From NCBI GenBank assembly GCA_959596495.1, contig CAUFXK010000001.1:1-64000 (forward strand): 64,000 bases of DNA. The letters run 5' to 3'. Every line of letters begins with the position of its first letter. Within the stretch, counting starts at the first letter, position 1. The translations under genes were made by a program, and so were the position numbers. Below, one piece after another: positions 26,154 to 35,191 of this stretch. The stretch comes from an uncultured Collinsella sp. (lineage in GTDB: Bacteria; Actinomycetota; Coriobacteriia; Coriobacteriales; Coriobacteriaceae). The notes under the pieces are model-generated. The model saw nothing but the letters and a program-made list of their open reading frames with translations. It searched no databases and was not told the origin of the DNA.

Positions 26154-28280
26154 TTGAAAGAGAAGCTATTTCGATGGGTCGTAAAGCACCGCAAGCCCAT
26201 CATCGCGTTTTATGCGATGGCGGCGCTGGTGTGCCTGTTCCTGCGCCAGTTTGTGGGCGTGAACTACGACATTACGAGCTATCTGCCCGACGAGGCGGCG
26301 TCGACCGTTGCTCTCAATACCATGGGCGACGAGTTTAAGGGCGACATTCCCAACTGCCGTGTCATGGTGCCCAATGTCTCGATTACCCAGGCACTCAAAT
26401 ACAAGGACAAGATCAAAAAGGTCGACGGTGTCGAAGAGGTCTTGTGGCTCGACGATGCGGCCGACATCGATCAGCCGCTTGCCACGCAGGATAAGAATAC
26501 CGTCGAGACGTATTACAAAAAGAATAATGCCCTGTTTACGGTGACGGTCGATTCCGAGAAGGAGATCGAGGCCACCGATGCCATCCGCGATATCGTGGGC
26601 GACGAGGGCGCTATTACGGGCTCGGCCATGTCCAACGCGCTTGCGACCACGTCGACCGAGCAACAGATCAGCATCATTACGGTCGCCGTAATAGCGATCA
26701 TCTTTGTGATTCTGGTTATCACGACCACCAGCTGGGCCGAGCCCATTCTGGTGCTGCTGGGCCTGGGCGTCTCGGTGTTTATCAACTGGGGCACAAACCT
26801 CATCTTTGGCGAGATCAGCTTTGTCACCAACTCCGCTGGCTCGATTTTGCAGGTTGCCATCGCACTGGACTTCTCGGTCTTTTTGCTGCACCGCTTTAAC
26901 GAGGAACACGGCCATCACGGCAGCGTTGCCGAAGACATGGTGCAGTCGTGCTGCAAGTCCTCGGTCGCTGTGTTCTCGAGCGGCTGCACGGTCTGCATGG
27001 GCTTTATCGCGCTGACCGCCATGCAGTTTAAGATCGGCCCCGATCTTGGCCTTGCCCTCGCAAAGGGTATCGCCATCAGCTTGGTATCGGTCTTTACCTT
27101 TGTGCCCTCCATGTTCGTTCAGTTTGACGGCTTTGTGCAAAAGACGCAGCATAAGCCGTTTGTTCCGCCGCTGGGCAAGTTTGCCCGCTTGGTACTTAAG
27201 GTCTGCATTCCCGCTGCCGTCGTGATCCTTGCTGTGGTCTATCCCGCGCGCGTGGCATCGACCTCCAGCGACATCAAGTACTACTACGGCACCTCGCATA
27301 TTTTTGGTTCGGATACGCGCCTTGGCCAGGATATGGACAAGGTCAAGGAGATCTTTGGCAACTCCGATACCTACGTTGTGCTCGTTCCCCGCGGTGAGGT
27401 GAGCGAGGAGCAGGCACTCTCCAACGAGCTCAAGGCACTCCCCGAGGTCAAGTCTATCCAGAGCTACGTTGACGTCGCGAGCCCCTATATCCCCACGGGC
27501 ATGGCCGAGAAGAACGTGCTCGATCTGGTGGAGGGAGAGCATTACAGCCGCTTGGTGCTCACGGTTAGCGTGCCCTACGAGGGCCCGAGTACGTTCAAGT
27601 TGGTCAAGAAGATCCGCGGTATCGCTGATAAGCATTACCCGGGCAAGGCAATGCTCGCCGGCGAGGGCGTGAGCACCACCGACCTTAAGGACACCATCAC
27701 CGTCGATAAGGGTAAGGTCGATCTTATCGCCGTCGTGGCTGTGTTCGTGGTGCTGCTGCTTGCCACCAAGTCCATCAGCCTGCCGGTCATCTTGGTGCTT
27801 GTGATTGAGACCTCGATCTGGGTCAACTTTGCCGCACCGCTCTACACCGGAATGCATGAGTTCTTTCTTGCCTATCTAATCGAGAGTTCCATCCAGTTGG
27901 GTGTCGCCGTCGACTACGGCATCCTGATCGCCGACCGTTATCGCGAGGACCGCAAGATTATGCACAAGCGCGAGGCGTTGCTCGAGACCATGGAGGCTTG
28001 CACGATTCCTGTCCTGACGTCTGGATCGGTCCTGCTCATTAGCGGTTTCTTGATCCATGCGATTTCGAGCCACGGCGTGCTCAAGCAAATCGGCTGGTTC
28101 TTGGGTGTCGGTGTGAGCATCTCGCTGGTCGCCGTGCTCTTTGCGCTGCCGGGCTTCCTGTATGTGCTCGACGGTCTTATTGGCAAGACCACGCTCAAAG
28201 CGCACTTTTTGCCTAAAGGTGCCCAGGCTCCGGTTTCGGATAGCGCCGAGGCACCCGTTGCGGACGGCTCCGCTCAGTAA
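26154..28280 (+). CDS. MMPL/RND-family membrane exporter
   Basis: A 708-residue integral membrane protein with two six-helix halves, each preceded by a large extracytoplasmic loop. The first half contains ITVAVIAIIFVILVI and FVTNSAGSILQVAIALDFSV; the second half has the matching LIESSIQLGVAVDYGILIAD segment with the RND-type charged residues. The likely start is TTG at 26154, seven bases after GGAGG (26142-26146); TTG 26148 is too close. It precedes a secreted repeat protein by about 30 bases. MMPL proteins export lipids or envelope components; the cargo here is unknown. Confidence 0.88.
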   Translation: MKEKLFRWVVKHRKPIIAFYAMAALVCLFLRQFVGVNYDITSYLPDEAASTVALNTMGDEFKGDIPNCRVMVPNVSITQALKYKDKIKKVDGVEEVLWLDDAADIDQPLATQDKNTVETYYKKNNALFTVTVDSEKEIEATDAIRDIVGDEGAITGSAMSNALATTSTEQQISIITVAVIAIIFVILVITTTSWAEPILVLLGLGVSVFINWGTNLIFGEISFVTNSAGSILQVAIALDFSVFLLHRFNEEHGHHGSVAEDMVQSCCKSSVAVFSSGCTVCMGFIALTAMQFKIGPDLGLALAKGIAISLVSVFTFVPSMFVQFDGFVQKTQHKPFVPPLGKFARLVLKVCIPAAVVILAVVYPARVASTSSDIKYYYGTSHIFGSDTRLGQDMDKVKEIFGNSDTYVVLVPRGEVSEEQALSNELKALPEVKSIQSYVDVASPYIPTGMAEKNVLDLVEGEHYSRLVLTVSVPYEGPSTFKLVKKIRGIADKHYPGKAMLAGEGVSTTDLKDTITVDKGKVDLIAVVAVFVVLLLATKSISLPVILVLVIETSIWVNFAAPLYTGMHEFFLAYLIESSIQLGVAVDYGILIADRYREDRKIMHKREALLETMEACTIPVLTSGSVLLISGFLIHAISSHGVLKQIGWFLGVGVSISLVAVLFALPGFLYVLDGLIGKTTLKAHFLPKGAQAPVSDSAEAPVADGSAQ

Positions 28281-28312
28281 CGTTTAACAAAGTAGTTGGA
28301 AGGAATACCGCA

Positions 28313-30742
28313 ATGCATACCCATACCACTGATACCGCTTCGAAAGAGCTCGACGCTCAGCGCGATCTTGTGCGCCGTCCGCGTAAGCGCATTGCCGCAC
28401 TCGCTCTTGCCGCCGGTTTGACCGTGGCCCTTACCGTGCCCGGCGCCGTTGTATTCGCTGATGGCTTGGGGTCGACAAACGGGGCTTCGGCTGCGACCGA
28501 ACAGGTCGCGACGAGCTCCAATAGCGCCGCGCCGGGTTACAAGAAAAACCAGGTCGTGTACGTTAAGACCGATGCCGATGGTAATCGCACGGGCGTTTAC
28601 GTGGTCAACAGCTTCGAGGCCAACAAGGGCGTCAAGATTGACGACTCCGGCACCTATGACAAGGTGACCAATCTGTCGACGACTCAAAAGCTAACGGATG
28701 ACAACGGGTCGGTTGCCGTTACAGGCCAGGGCGCGCAGGACTTTGTCTACCAGGGCGATCTGGACAAGAACACCCAGATGCCGTGGAACGTGACCGTGAC
28801 ATATCAGCTTGACGGTAAGGATATCGACGCCAAGGATCTGGCGGGCAAGAGCGGCAAGCTCACCATGAAGCTCAAGGTCGAAAAGAACGCGGACTATACC
28901 GGCGGCGATTATGCCGATAACTATCTGGTCCAGATTGCCGGCCAGCTTAAGGATACCGAAGCACACGATATTGAGGCCGAGGGCGCCACGGTTGCAGCCA
29001 ACGGCTCCAACACGCAGCTCACCTACATGGTGATTCCCGGTACCACCGGTGACTACACCATTACGACCGATGTTGAGGACTTTGAGTTCGACGGCTGGCA
29101 GATTGTCGGCGTGCCGCTGAGCCTTGCCATCGATGTGGACTCAAGCAGCATGGATACGAGCCAGCTCGTGGAACTCTCTAACGGCATTGCCACGGCCAAC
29201 AGCGGTGCGGGCCAGGTCGCCGACGGCGCCAAGACCCTCGCAGCCTCGCTCGCCACTGCCAATACCGGTGCCGGCACGCTGTCCAGTGGCGCTGCCACGC
29301 TTGCGGCGGGCACGAGCCAACTCAATGCGCAGGTTCCCACGCTGGTCGAAGGCGTGAGCAGCCTTAATACCGGTGCCGAGGGCGTTAATGCCGGCGCTGC
29401 AAAGCTCAAAGGCGGCGCGTCCGATCTTTCGACGGGCCTGACCAAGCTGCAGGGGAGTGCGCAGGAGATTTCGGGCGGCATCAGCGGAATTGCCGCCGGC
29501 TCTGATACGTTTGTTAATGCGCTGACGCTGGGCAAGCAGGATCAGGAGGAAAACCTTGCCAAGGCGCAGGTTGCAACCAAGACGGCGCAGGACGCCGTAA
29601 CCGCTACGTCCGGTAACGCCTACGGCGCGCTGTACGGGCCGCAGGGCCTTACGGCGGCGCTCAATGGTGAGGGACAGTACCTTGCCGGCGCTCAGCAGGC
29701 GCTCGGCGGGGCGAAGCAGGTTGCAAGCGCCATGGGCAACGATGCCGCCAAGACCAACGCTGTAAGCGCTAAGGACGGCGCAGAGAGTGCCGCTGCGTCT
29801 ATTGCTGCTGCCAAGGCAGCGGTCGCCGAGGCTCAGAACGCACTGGCGAATGCAGCCGACCTCGATGCCGCCAAGGCTGCGGCTGCCAAGCTAAGCGAGG
29901 CCACGGAGCAGCTGGATGCTGCCACCGCGAGCGCCGGTAGCGCTGCTGCCAGCGCGAGAGCGGCCGCCACAGCGGCTTCGGGTGCCGATGCGACGGGCCT
30001 TACCGCATATCTCGATGACGCGTCCAGCGCCGTTACGGGAGCCCAGGGCCTTAACGTCCAGGCGTCTCAGGGTCTAAAGGACGCCAAGCCCATGTTTGGC
30101 AAGCTTACCGACCAGGTTACGACGTTGGCTCAAGCGGCCGGCGCCCAGGGCGGCGCCCAGGGTGCCGTCGGCGCGCTCGATAGCGCCATTCAGGGCTACA
30201 CTACCGTCCAGGATGGTCAGCAGCTGAGCCTGGCCAGGGCCATCGCCTATATGAACAGCGCGATCAACCCTGCAAGCCCCACGGCCGAGAACCCCGGTCT
30301 TGTCGCCGGCGTCGACTCTGCAGCCACGGGCGCGCGCCAGTTGAGCGACGGCGCCACGGCCCTTGCCGCGGGCACCGATCAGCTTGCCGCGGGCACGCAG
30401 CAGCTTAACGGTGCCACGCCCGCTCTCGCTAACGGCGTCTCGCAGCTTAATGGCGGTGCGGCGCAGCTCAAGGCGGGAGCAGCCACTCTTGCCAGCGGCA
30501 TGAACCTCCTCTCGTCGGGTGCGGGTACGCTCGCCAGCGGCGCATCCGAGCTCGGCAGCGGTATGCAGGAGCTTACCGACCGTACGAGCGACCTCGATAC
30601 CCAGGTCATCAACACCGTTAAGGACAAGATCGAGGAAATGCTCAACCCCAGCTTTACGCCGACGGACTTTGTTAACGGCGAGCAGGGCGGGCACATGAAC
30701 CGCGTGCAGTTTGTCTATATGACGGGCGCCATTAGCAAGTAG
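28313..30742 (+). CDS. Secreted YhgE-like repeat protein
   Basis: An 809-residue exported protein. A twin-basic signal-like N-terminus (RRPRKRIAALALAAGLTVAL) ends near residue 50 with VFADG. Residues 60-270 form a beta-rich domain. From about 280 onward the sequence is Ala/Gly-rich with short repeats of the type GAxxLxxGaxqL, seen also in YhgE/Pip proteins, with a second such block near the C-terminus. Unlike YhgE there is no C-terminal membrane bundle, so it may be released or held by the exporter. GGAAGG precedes ATG 28313. Cotranscription with the MMPL gene suggests a joint envelope function. Confidence 0.8.
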   Translation: MHTHTTDTASKELDAQRDLVRRPRKRIAALALAAGLTVALTVPGAVVFADGLGSTNGASAATEQVATSSNSAAPGYKKNQVVYVKTDADGNRTGVYVVNSFEANKGVKIDDSGTYDKVTNLSTTQKLTDDNGSVAVTGQGAQDFVYQGDLDKNTQMPWNVTVTYQLDGKDIDAKDLAGKSGKLTMKLKVEKNADYTGGDYADNYLVQIAGQLKDTEAHDIEAEGATVAANGSNTQLTYMVIPGTTGDYTITTDVEDFEFDGWQIVGVPLSLAIDVDSSSMDTSQLVELSNGIATANSGAGQVADGAKTLAASLATANTGAGTLSSGAATLAAGTSQLNAQVPTLVEGVSSLNTGAEGVNAGAAKLKGGASDLSTGLTKLQGSAQEISGGISGIAAGSDTFVNALTLGKQDQEENLAKAQVATKTAQDAVTATSGNAYGALYGPQGLTAALNGEGQYLAGAQQALGGAKQVASAMGNDAAKTNAVSAKDGAESAAASIAAAKAAVAEAQNALANAADLDAAKAAAAKLSEATEQLDAATASAGSAAASARAAATAASGADATGLTAYLDDASSAVTGAQGLNVQASQGLKDAKPMFGKLTDQVTTLAQAAGAQGGAQGAVGALDSAIQGYTTVQDGQQLSLARAIAYMNSAINPASPTAENPGLVAGVDSAATGARQLSDGATALAAGTDQLAAGTQQLNGATPALANGVSQLNGGAAQLKAGAATLASGMNLLSSGAGTLASGASELGSGMQELTDRTSDLDTQVINTVKDKIEEMLNPSFTPTDFVNGEQGGHMNRVQFVYMTGAISK

Positions 30743-30784
30743 GCAGCCATGCCCTTGTGGCGATTGGCATCGATAGCAAGTTTT

Positions 30785-30822
30785 GAGGGGTCGTCGGGCA
30801 GCGTCTCGACGGCCCCTCTTTG
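30785..30822 (+). terminator. Terminator after the YhgE-like gene
   Basis: GAGGGGTCGTCG pairs with CGACGGCCCCTC (one G-T wobble) around a 10-base loop, followed by TTTG. Confidence 0.75.
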
Positions 30823-30847
30823 CTGCCGGCAGCTCCTACTGCCTCTC

Positions 30848-31117
30848 TGCGGAAAGTGCGTCCCGGAATTTGGCTCCAGAGTGGGACACGCTTTCCGGAA
30901 CGGTTCTCATCCGGAAGCTGCGACCCGGAATCGACGCCCAGAATGGGACGCAGTTTCCGCCAGTCGCTCGTTTGGAAAATGCATCCCAGTTTGAGCGTCT
31001 ATTCCGGGATGCCGTTTCCGCCGAAGGCCTCAACCGGAAAGCCCGTCCCACTCTGAACCCCGATTCCGGGACGCGCTTTCCGCCGAAGGCCTCAAGCGGA
31101 AAGCGTGTCCCAGATTG
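30848..31117. repeat. Tandem palindromic repeats, second array (62-bp period)
   Basis: Units start at 30851, 30913, 30974, 31036 and 31098, periods 62, 61, 62 and 62; the last is a half unit ending TCCCAGATT. Arms are of the GGAAAGTGCGTCCCGG / GTGGGACACGCTTTCC kind. Same family as at 25.7 kb but more diverged. It occupies the intergenic gap between convergent genes. Confidence 0.9.
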
Positions 31118-31162
31118 GCGGGCGTGAGGGCGCAGGTGTGGACGACTTGTCGCTCAACAGCC

Positions 31163-32161
31163 CTACAGGTCCACCTCGTTGAGCCATGTTGGCAGCGCGG
31201 TTTGCCTGACGCCTGCTGTCTGCAGCTTTTTCGCGAGCACTCCTGCCGAGCGGACCTCGTTCATGGTAAAACGCAGCAGAGGGTGACCGTAAAGCGACAG
31301 ATGCGCTTCGCGTTGCCGCTCTGCAACGAGCACCTCGGCCGCGGTTTGCCCGGCGAGTATGGTCTGGTCGGTATATTTGATGAGCCCGTCGAGCTCGCCC
31401 AGCGTGAGTTCCCGCGCCTGGCGCTTCCAGGCAAAGTCCGTTCGTATGGGTTTGGCCGAATCGAAGGGATCCGTTAGCTCGTATTGAAGCCAGTCGGGCG
31501 CAAAACCGGTCTCGATCATGACGGCTCGGGCGACCGATTCCCCGCCGCTCTCGGCGCGGACGTCGGCATATCGAAGCGTTGTGAGGGCCGTACGAATCGC
31601 GCGATCATTGCGGGCGGTCGCTCGTTGCTCGACGGCCTCCATCAACTGCTCTCGCGTAAGACCGAGCTTTGAGATCGCCGAATCGGCAATGGGCATGCCG
31701 TCGGCAAAACCAGTTTGGAGCAGGCAATCTGTGGCCGTTTGGATAGGCGGCGTTACCGATATGCCGGCTCTGTGTATTGCTCCGGCCGGCTCAATCTGGT
31801 GCCGCTGAATATGCGCGCCCGGGCGAGCCGACGGCTTTGTGGCGCTGCAGACATGCACGACGTTCAGATGCCGCCACGAGACCTCGAGCCCCAGCAGGCA
31901 GGCGGCCGAAAACGAGCAGAACGTCCAATCGGGGTGGATGATCGCAAGGGCGCGAATAATCTCGCAATGACGCTGCGCCCGGTTGAGCTCATCCCAGCGC
32001 ATTTTGCGCGCGAACAATCCCGGCATGGGGGAGACGACCATGCTGCCGATGCGCCGAAGGAGCGCTTTTCGGATCGCCGCACTCGGGGGAATCAGACAGC
32101 GCCCCTCTTGTTCGGCTTGGTTCAACAGCTGGTCGATGAGTTGGTCATTGCAATGGGTCAT
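31163..32161 (-). CDS. AbiEi-like / DUF559-like two-part protein
   Basis: A 332-residue protein without a fully certain family. The N-terminal two thirds resemble actinobacterial proteins annotated as AbiEi-type antitoxins or winged-helix regulators (RHCEIIRALAIIHPDWTF, LLGLEVSW). The C-terminal 90 residues read RTDFAWKRQ, GELDGLIKYT and EVLVAERQREAHLSLYGH, the pattern of Vsr/DUF559 PD-(D/E)XK nuclease folds with candidate active-site acidic residues. AGGAGG lies nine bases before the ATG at 32161. No partner AbiEii-type toxin gene is adjacent, so it is not a typical type IV toxin-antitoxin pair. Confidence 0.6.
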   Translation of the reverse strand: MTHCNDQLIDQLLNQAEQEGRCLIPPSAAIRKALLRRIGSMVVSPMPGLFARKMRWDELNRAQRHCEIIRALAIIHPDWTFCSFSAACLLGLEVSWRHLNVVHVCSATKPSARPGAHIQRHQIEPAGAIHRAGISVTPPIQTATDCLLQTGFADGMPIADSAISKLGLTREQLMEAVEQRATARNDRAIRTALTTLRYADVRAESGGESVARAVMIETGFAPDWLQYELTDPFDSAKPIRTDFAWKRQARELTLGELDGLIKYTDQTILAGQTAAEVLVAERQREAHLSLYGHPLLRFTMNEVRSAGVLAKKLQTAGVRQTALPTWLNEVDL

Positions 32162-32454
32162 GAGCTACCGCCTCCTTTTGGGTAGCAAAAACGTATCAGC
32201 TGGAACTTGCCTCTCAGCTGACCAAAAGCTGACCAAAATCTAACCATGCAGGTAGGTGGCCTGTTTTCGGCGACATTTTTTGAAGCTGAATCGGTGGGCG
32301 GTAATCGGCGACCGTGAACGGTAGCGTGTTATGAAGCCTTGGTAAGTTTCGGGACGTGTACTTTTTGAAAAAGAGCATTCTATCTGCTGTTTTGTGTTTC
32401 TGGATCGCATGTTTGAAGGCCTGTGATAAGGGTGGCGAATCGTCGTCTGTGTCG

Positions 32455-32575
32455 GCGGAAACTGTGACCCGGAATTGCCGCTCAGAACGGGACGCGCTTT
32501 CCGAATGGCATGTTTGGCGGAAGCTACGGCCCAGTTTTTTGCACCAGAACGGGATACATTTTCCGGAACGGTTCG
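32455..32575. repeat. Tandem palindromic repeats, third array (two units)
   Basis: Two units start at 32458 and 32519 (61 bases apart): GGAAACTGTGACCCGG with GGGACGCGCTTTCC, and GGAAGCTACGGCCCAG with GGGATACATTTTCCGG. Same family as the 62-bp arrays. The rest of the 32162-32690 gap holds no gene, and the inverted-repeat promoter described next. Confidence 0.8.
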
Positions 32576-32619
32576 CGTGCGGTGGTGTACCGCCCCTTTT
32601 GCGTGCGCCACTTGTCGAA

Positions 32620-32675
32620 TTACGTTATAGCTAGCTATATTATAGGAAGGTATAATATAGCTAGCTATAACGTAA
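32620..32675. promoter_or_regulatory. Perfect inverted repeat with 25-base arms over a promoter
   Basis: Bases 32620-32644 are the exact reverse complement of 32651-32675, separated by GGAAGG. Each arm contains TTATAGCTAGCTATATTATA, itself with the palindrome TAGCTAGCTA. TATAAT at 32651-32656 can serve as a -10, and AAAGGAAGGA follows just before the ATG of the AAA ATPase gene at 32691. It looks like an operator that shuts its own promoter, or a cruciform; the DUF234-type protein downstream carries a winged helix that could bind it. Confidence 0.85.
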
Positions 32676-32690
32676 AGGAAGGATAGCACT

Positions 32691-34070
32691 ATGTTTATCG
32701 GAAGAACAGCGGAAATGTCCGAGCTCAATCGTCTGTATGGCACGGGCTCCTTTGAGATGCCTGTGATTTACGGGCGTCGTCGTGTGGGCAAAACCCGCCT
32801 TATCACAGAGTTCATTCAAGGCAAGAATGCTATTTACTTTCAAGCTCGTCGTACCAATGCAGAGGCAAACCTGCACGGCTTTAGCCAGGCGATACTTGCA
32901 GGCTCGGTTGGTGCTGCAGGCGTGTCGTTTCGTAGCTTTGACGAGGCGCTCGATGCATTGGCCACCATGGCTCGCACGGAACGTTTGATTGTCGTGATTG
33001 ACGAGTATCCCTATCTCGCCCAATCGAATCCCGAGATCAGCTCGTTGCTGCAAGACAAGATCGATCACCTGTACAAAGAGACCAAGCTCATGCTGATTCT
33101 ATGCGGCTCGTCTCTTTCGTTTATGGAGGAACAGGTATTGGGCTACGAGAGCCCACTATACGGTAGGCGTACGGCCCAGTTTAAGATCATGCCGCTCGAT
33201 TTTACGACGACCCTCGGCCTGTGGCAGAGCATGGGTCGCGAAGACGCAGCGGTTTGCTATGGCATGACGGGCGGCATTCCTGCATATATCGAGAAAGTCG
33301 ATCCTACCGTATCGCTCAAGGGCAACATCAAGCGTCTTTTTCTTACCCCTACGGGTTATCTCTTTGAAGAGCCGAGTAACCTGCTATTGCAAGAGTGCCG
33401 CAATCCCGAGCAATATGATGCGATCGTGCAAGCAATTGCTCAGGGGCGCTCGAAGATCTCGGAGATTGCGAGCTCTACGGGAATCCCTGCGAGCAACGTA
33501 AAGAGCTATGTGGATAAGCTGGCGTCGCTTGGGATTGTCGAGCGCGAGCTGCCCCTAAACGAGACGAGCAATAAGCGAGCCGTGTATCTGCTGAGCGACC
33601 AGATGTTTAGGTTCTGGTACAAGTTTGTTCCGCAGAACATCGGGCTGATTCAAAACGATATGGCCGAGATGGCGTATAAGCGCATTGAGCCGCACGTATC
33701 GGATTACATGGGTACGGTCTTTGAGCTCATATGCAGACAATATGTGTACGAACTCGCGCGCGCGGGCCAGCTCGATGTGGTTCCGGCGAGCGTCGGGCGC
33801 TGGTGGGGGACGGATAATCGCACGCATACGCAGGAAGAAATCGACTTGATTGTTGACGATGGCGAGGGCACTGCTCTGTTTGCGGAGTGCAAATGGCGCA
33901 ATGAACCGGTGGGCGAAGACGTGCTGCAAAAGCTCGTGCACCGAAGCGAGCTCTTTAGACGGCAACGAAAAAGCTATGCACTATTCTCAAAAAGCGGCTT
34001 TACGCAGGGATGTCGGGATGCCGCGGAGAGTAGGGGAGACGTCAAGCTGATCTCGTTTGCCGAGATGTGA
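32691..34070 (+). CDS. AAA ATPase with DUF234-type nuclease-like C-terminus
   Basis: A 459-residue archaeal-type AAA ATPase. FIGRTAEMSELNRLYG is the family start; Walker A is YGRRRVGKTRLI (about residues 28-39); Walker B is LIVVIDEYPYL (about 100-110). A winged helix lies around residues 245-290 (SEIASSTGIPASNVKSYVDK). The C-terminal DUF234 domain has EEIDLIVDD and ALFAECKW, the spacing of a PD-(D/E)XK nuclease. The natural role of the family is unknown; presence in variable regions suggests mobility or defence. Codon use is less GC-biased than in nearby metabolic genes, hinting at transfer. Confidence 0.85.
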   Translation: MFIGRTAEMSELNRLYGTGSFEMPVIYGRRRVGKTRLITEFIQGKNAIYFQARRTNAEANLHGFSQAILAGSVGAAGVSFRSFDEALDALATMARTERLIVVIDEYPYLAQSNPEISSLLQDKIDHLYKETKLMLILCGSSLSFMEEQVLGYESPLYGRRTAQFKIMPLDFTTTLGLWQSMGREDAAVCYGMTGGIPAYIEKVDPTVSLKGNIKRLFLTPTGYLFEEPSNLLLQECRNPEQYDAIVQAIAQGRSKISEIASSTGIPASNVKSYVDKLASLGIVERELPLNETSNKRAVYLLSDQMFRFWYKFVPQNIGLIQNDMAEMAYKRIEPHVSDYMGTVFELICRQYVYELARAGQLDVVPASVGRWWGTDNRTHTQEEIDLIVDDGEGTALFAECKWRNEPVGEDVLQKLVHRSELFRRQRKSYALFSKSGFTQGCRDAAESRGDVKLISFAEM

Positions 34071-34166
34071 GGACGGGGTAGCTCTGCTCGAGGGCAAGAG
34101 CCTGTCCTCGAATTGCTGGAATAGGGCCCATTCTTTTGTCGTGTTGGCTGTCGGCGGAATGCCGGC

Positions 34167-34392
34167 GGAAAGCCTGCGGAAAGCGTGTCCCAGATTTCGG
34201 CCCCAGAGTGGGATGCCGTTTCCGAATCGGCCCTCAAGCGATCCCCGGCGTCCCAGATTATGGCTCCAAACCGGGGTGCGCTTTCCCAGCGGTGCCTCTA
34301 CCGGAAACCGCATCCCGGATTCGACGCTCGGAATGGGATTCGTTTTCCGGCAGAGGCCTCAAGTGGAACATGCGCCCCAGGACCCGCAACGG
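34167..34392. repeat. Tandem palindromic repeats, fourth array
   Basis: Four units can be aligned on their TCCC core at 34188, 34251, 34313 and about 34375 (periods 63, 62, 62). Arms include GGAAAGCGTGTCCCAG and GAGTGGGATGCCGTTTCC. The second unit is degenerate. The array fills most of the gap between the AAA ATPase and the SIMPL gene. Confidence 0.85.
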
Positions 34393-34469
34393 CGCCGCCA
34401 CGCAACTTTGTGTCCGCGCGGGCGGCTATGTTTACTGCAACGTAGCCATTCGTGGAAAGGACGGATGCC

Positions 34470-35111
34470 GTGGCAACGGATAAGACCGGTTATGTGAGCG
34501 TTGGTGCACAGATCGAGGATAAGGCCATGCCCGATCTCGTGATCTTTAGCATTGGCTTTGGCGGCCGCTTTGATAGCAAGGAGGCGTGCCTGGACGATTA
34601 CAACGCCGATCGCGCCAAGGTCGCTGCCGCGCTGGCGCCCTTTGGTCTGGATGATGAGTTAACATGTCGCCGGTACACCTGCTATGCGCAGACGACGCGC
34701 AAAAGGGCAATCATCGTGGGCTACGACTACTATGCGTACGGCACGGTTGCCGCGCCTGTCGATTCGATTGACTGTGCGGCTGTGTGGACGGCGCTCAACG
34801 CCTGCGGATCGCATGCCGACATGAACGTTCGATTTGAACTTGCAGATGAGCGCGCGGCGGAGGACGTCCTGATTGCCCGCGCTGTCGAGCGCGCTCGCGG
34901 TAATGCGCAGGCGCTTGCTGCGGCGGCGGGGACTGAGCTGGGCGGCATCAAGCATATCTCGTATAACAGCCGACCGGGGGATTATGGCAGGGTGTACTGC
35001 GCTGCCATGGGCGTTCCCGATGGGGCATCCGGAGGCCTTGAGGAAACGGTGCTGGATCCGGAACCCATCGAGGTCGAGTGCTCCGTCGACGTCGAGTGGT
35101 GGCTGGAATAG
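34470..35111 (+). CDS. SIMPL (DUF541)-family protein
   Basis: A 213-residue protein of the SIMPL/DUF541 type: GYVSVGAQIEDKAMPDLVIF at the N-terminus, a central CRRYTCYAQTTRKRAIIVGY, and a C-terminal VECSVDVEWWLE beta strand. There is no signal peptide, although many relatives are periplasmic. GTG 34470 is chosen because AAGG lies nine bases ahead; GTG 34452 is also in frame. No operon partner. Function unknown; the name comes from a mammalian signalling homologue and says little about bacteria. Confidence 0.7.
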   Translation: MATDKTGYVSVGAQIEDKAMPDLVIFSIGFGGRFDSKEACLDDYNADRAKVAAALAPFGLDDELTCRRYTCYAQTTRKRAIIVGYDYYAYGTVAAPVDSIDCAAVWTALNACGSHADMNVRFELADERAAEDVLIARAVERARGNAQALAAAAGTELGGIKHISYNSRPGDYGRVYCAAMGVPDGASGGLEETVLDPEPIEVECSVDVEWWLE

Positions 35112-35156
35112 CGGACGAGTCGGGCGAGCGTTGAGCCTTCATGACTGAAAAACCAT

Positions 35157-35185
35157 TTGTTAAACCTGGCACTCGTGGGTAGAAT
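35157..35185 (+). promoter_or_regulatory. Promoter of candidate antisense RNA
   Basis: TTGTTA and TAGAAT are separated by exactly 17 bases, placing a start near 35192. No plus-strand gene follows for 450 bases; the transcript would instead meet the 3' end of the small minus-strand gene. Confidence 0.6.
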
Positions 35186-35191
35186 AAAGCT

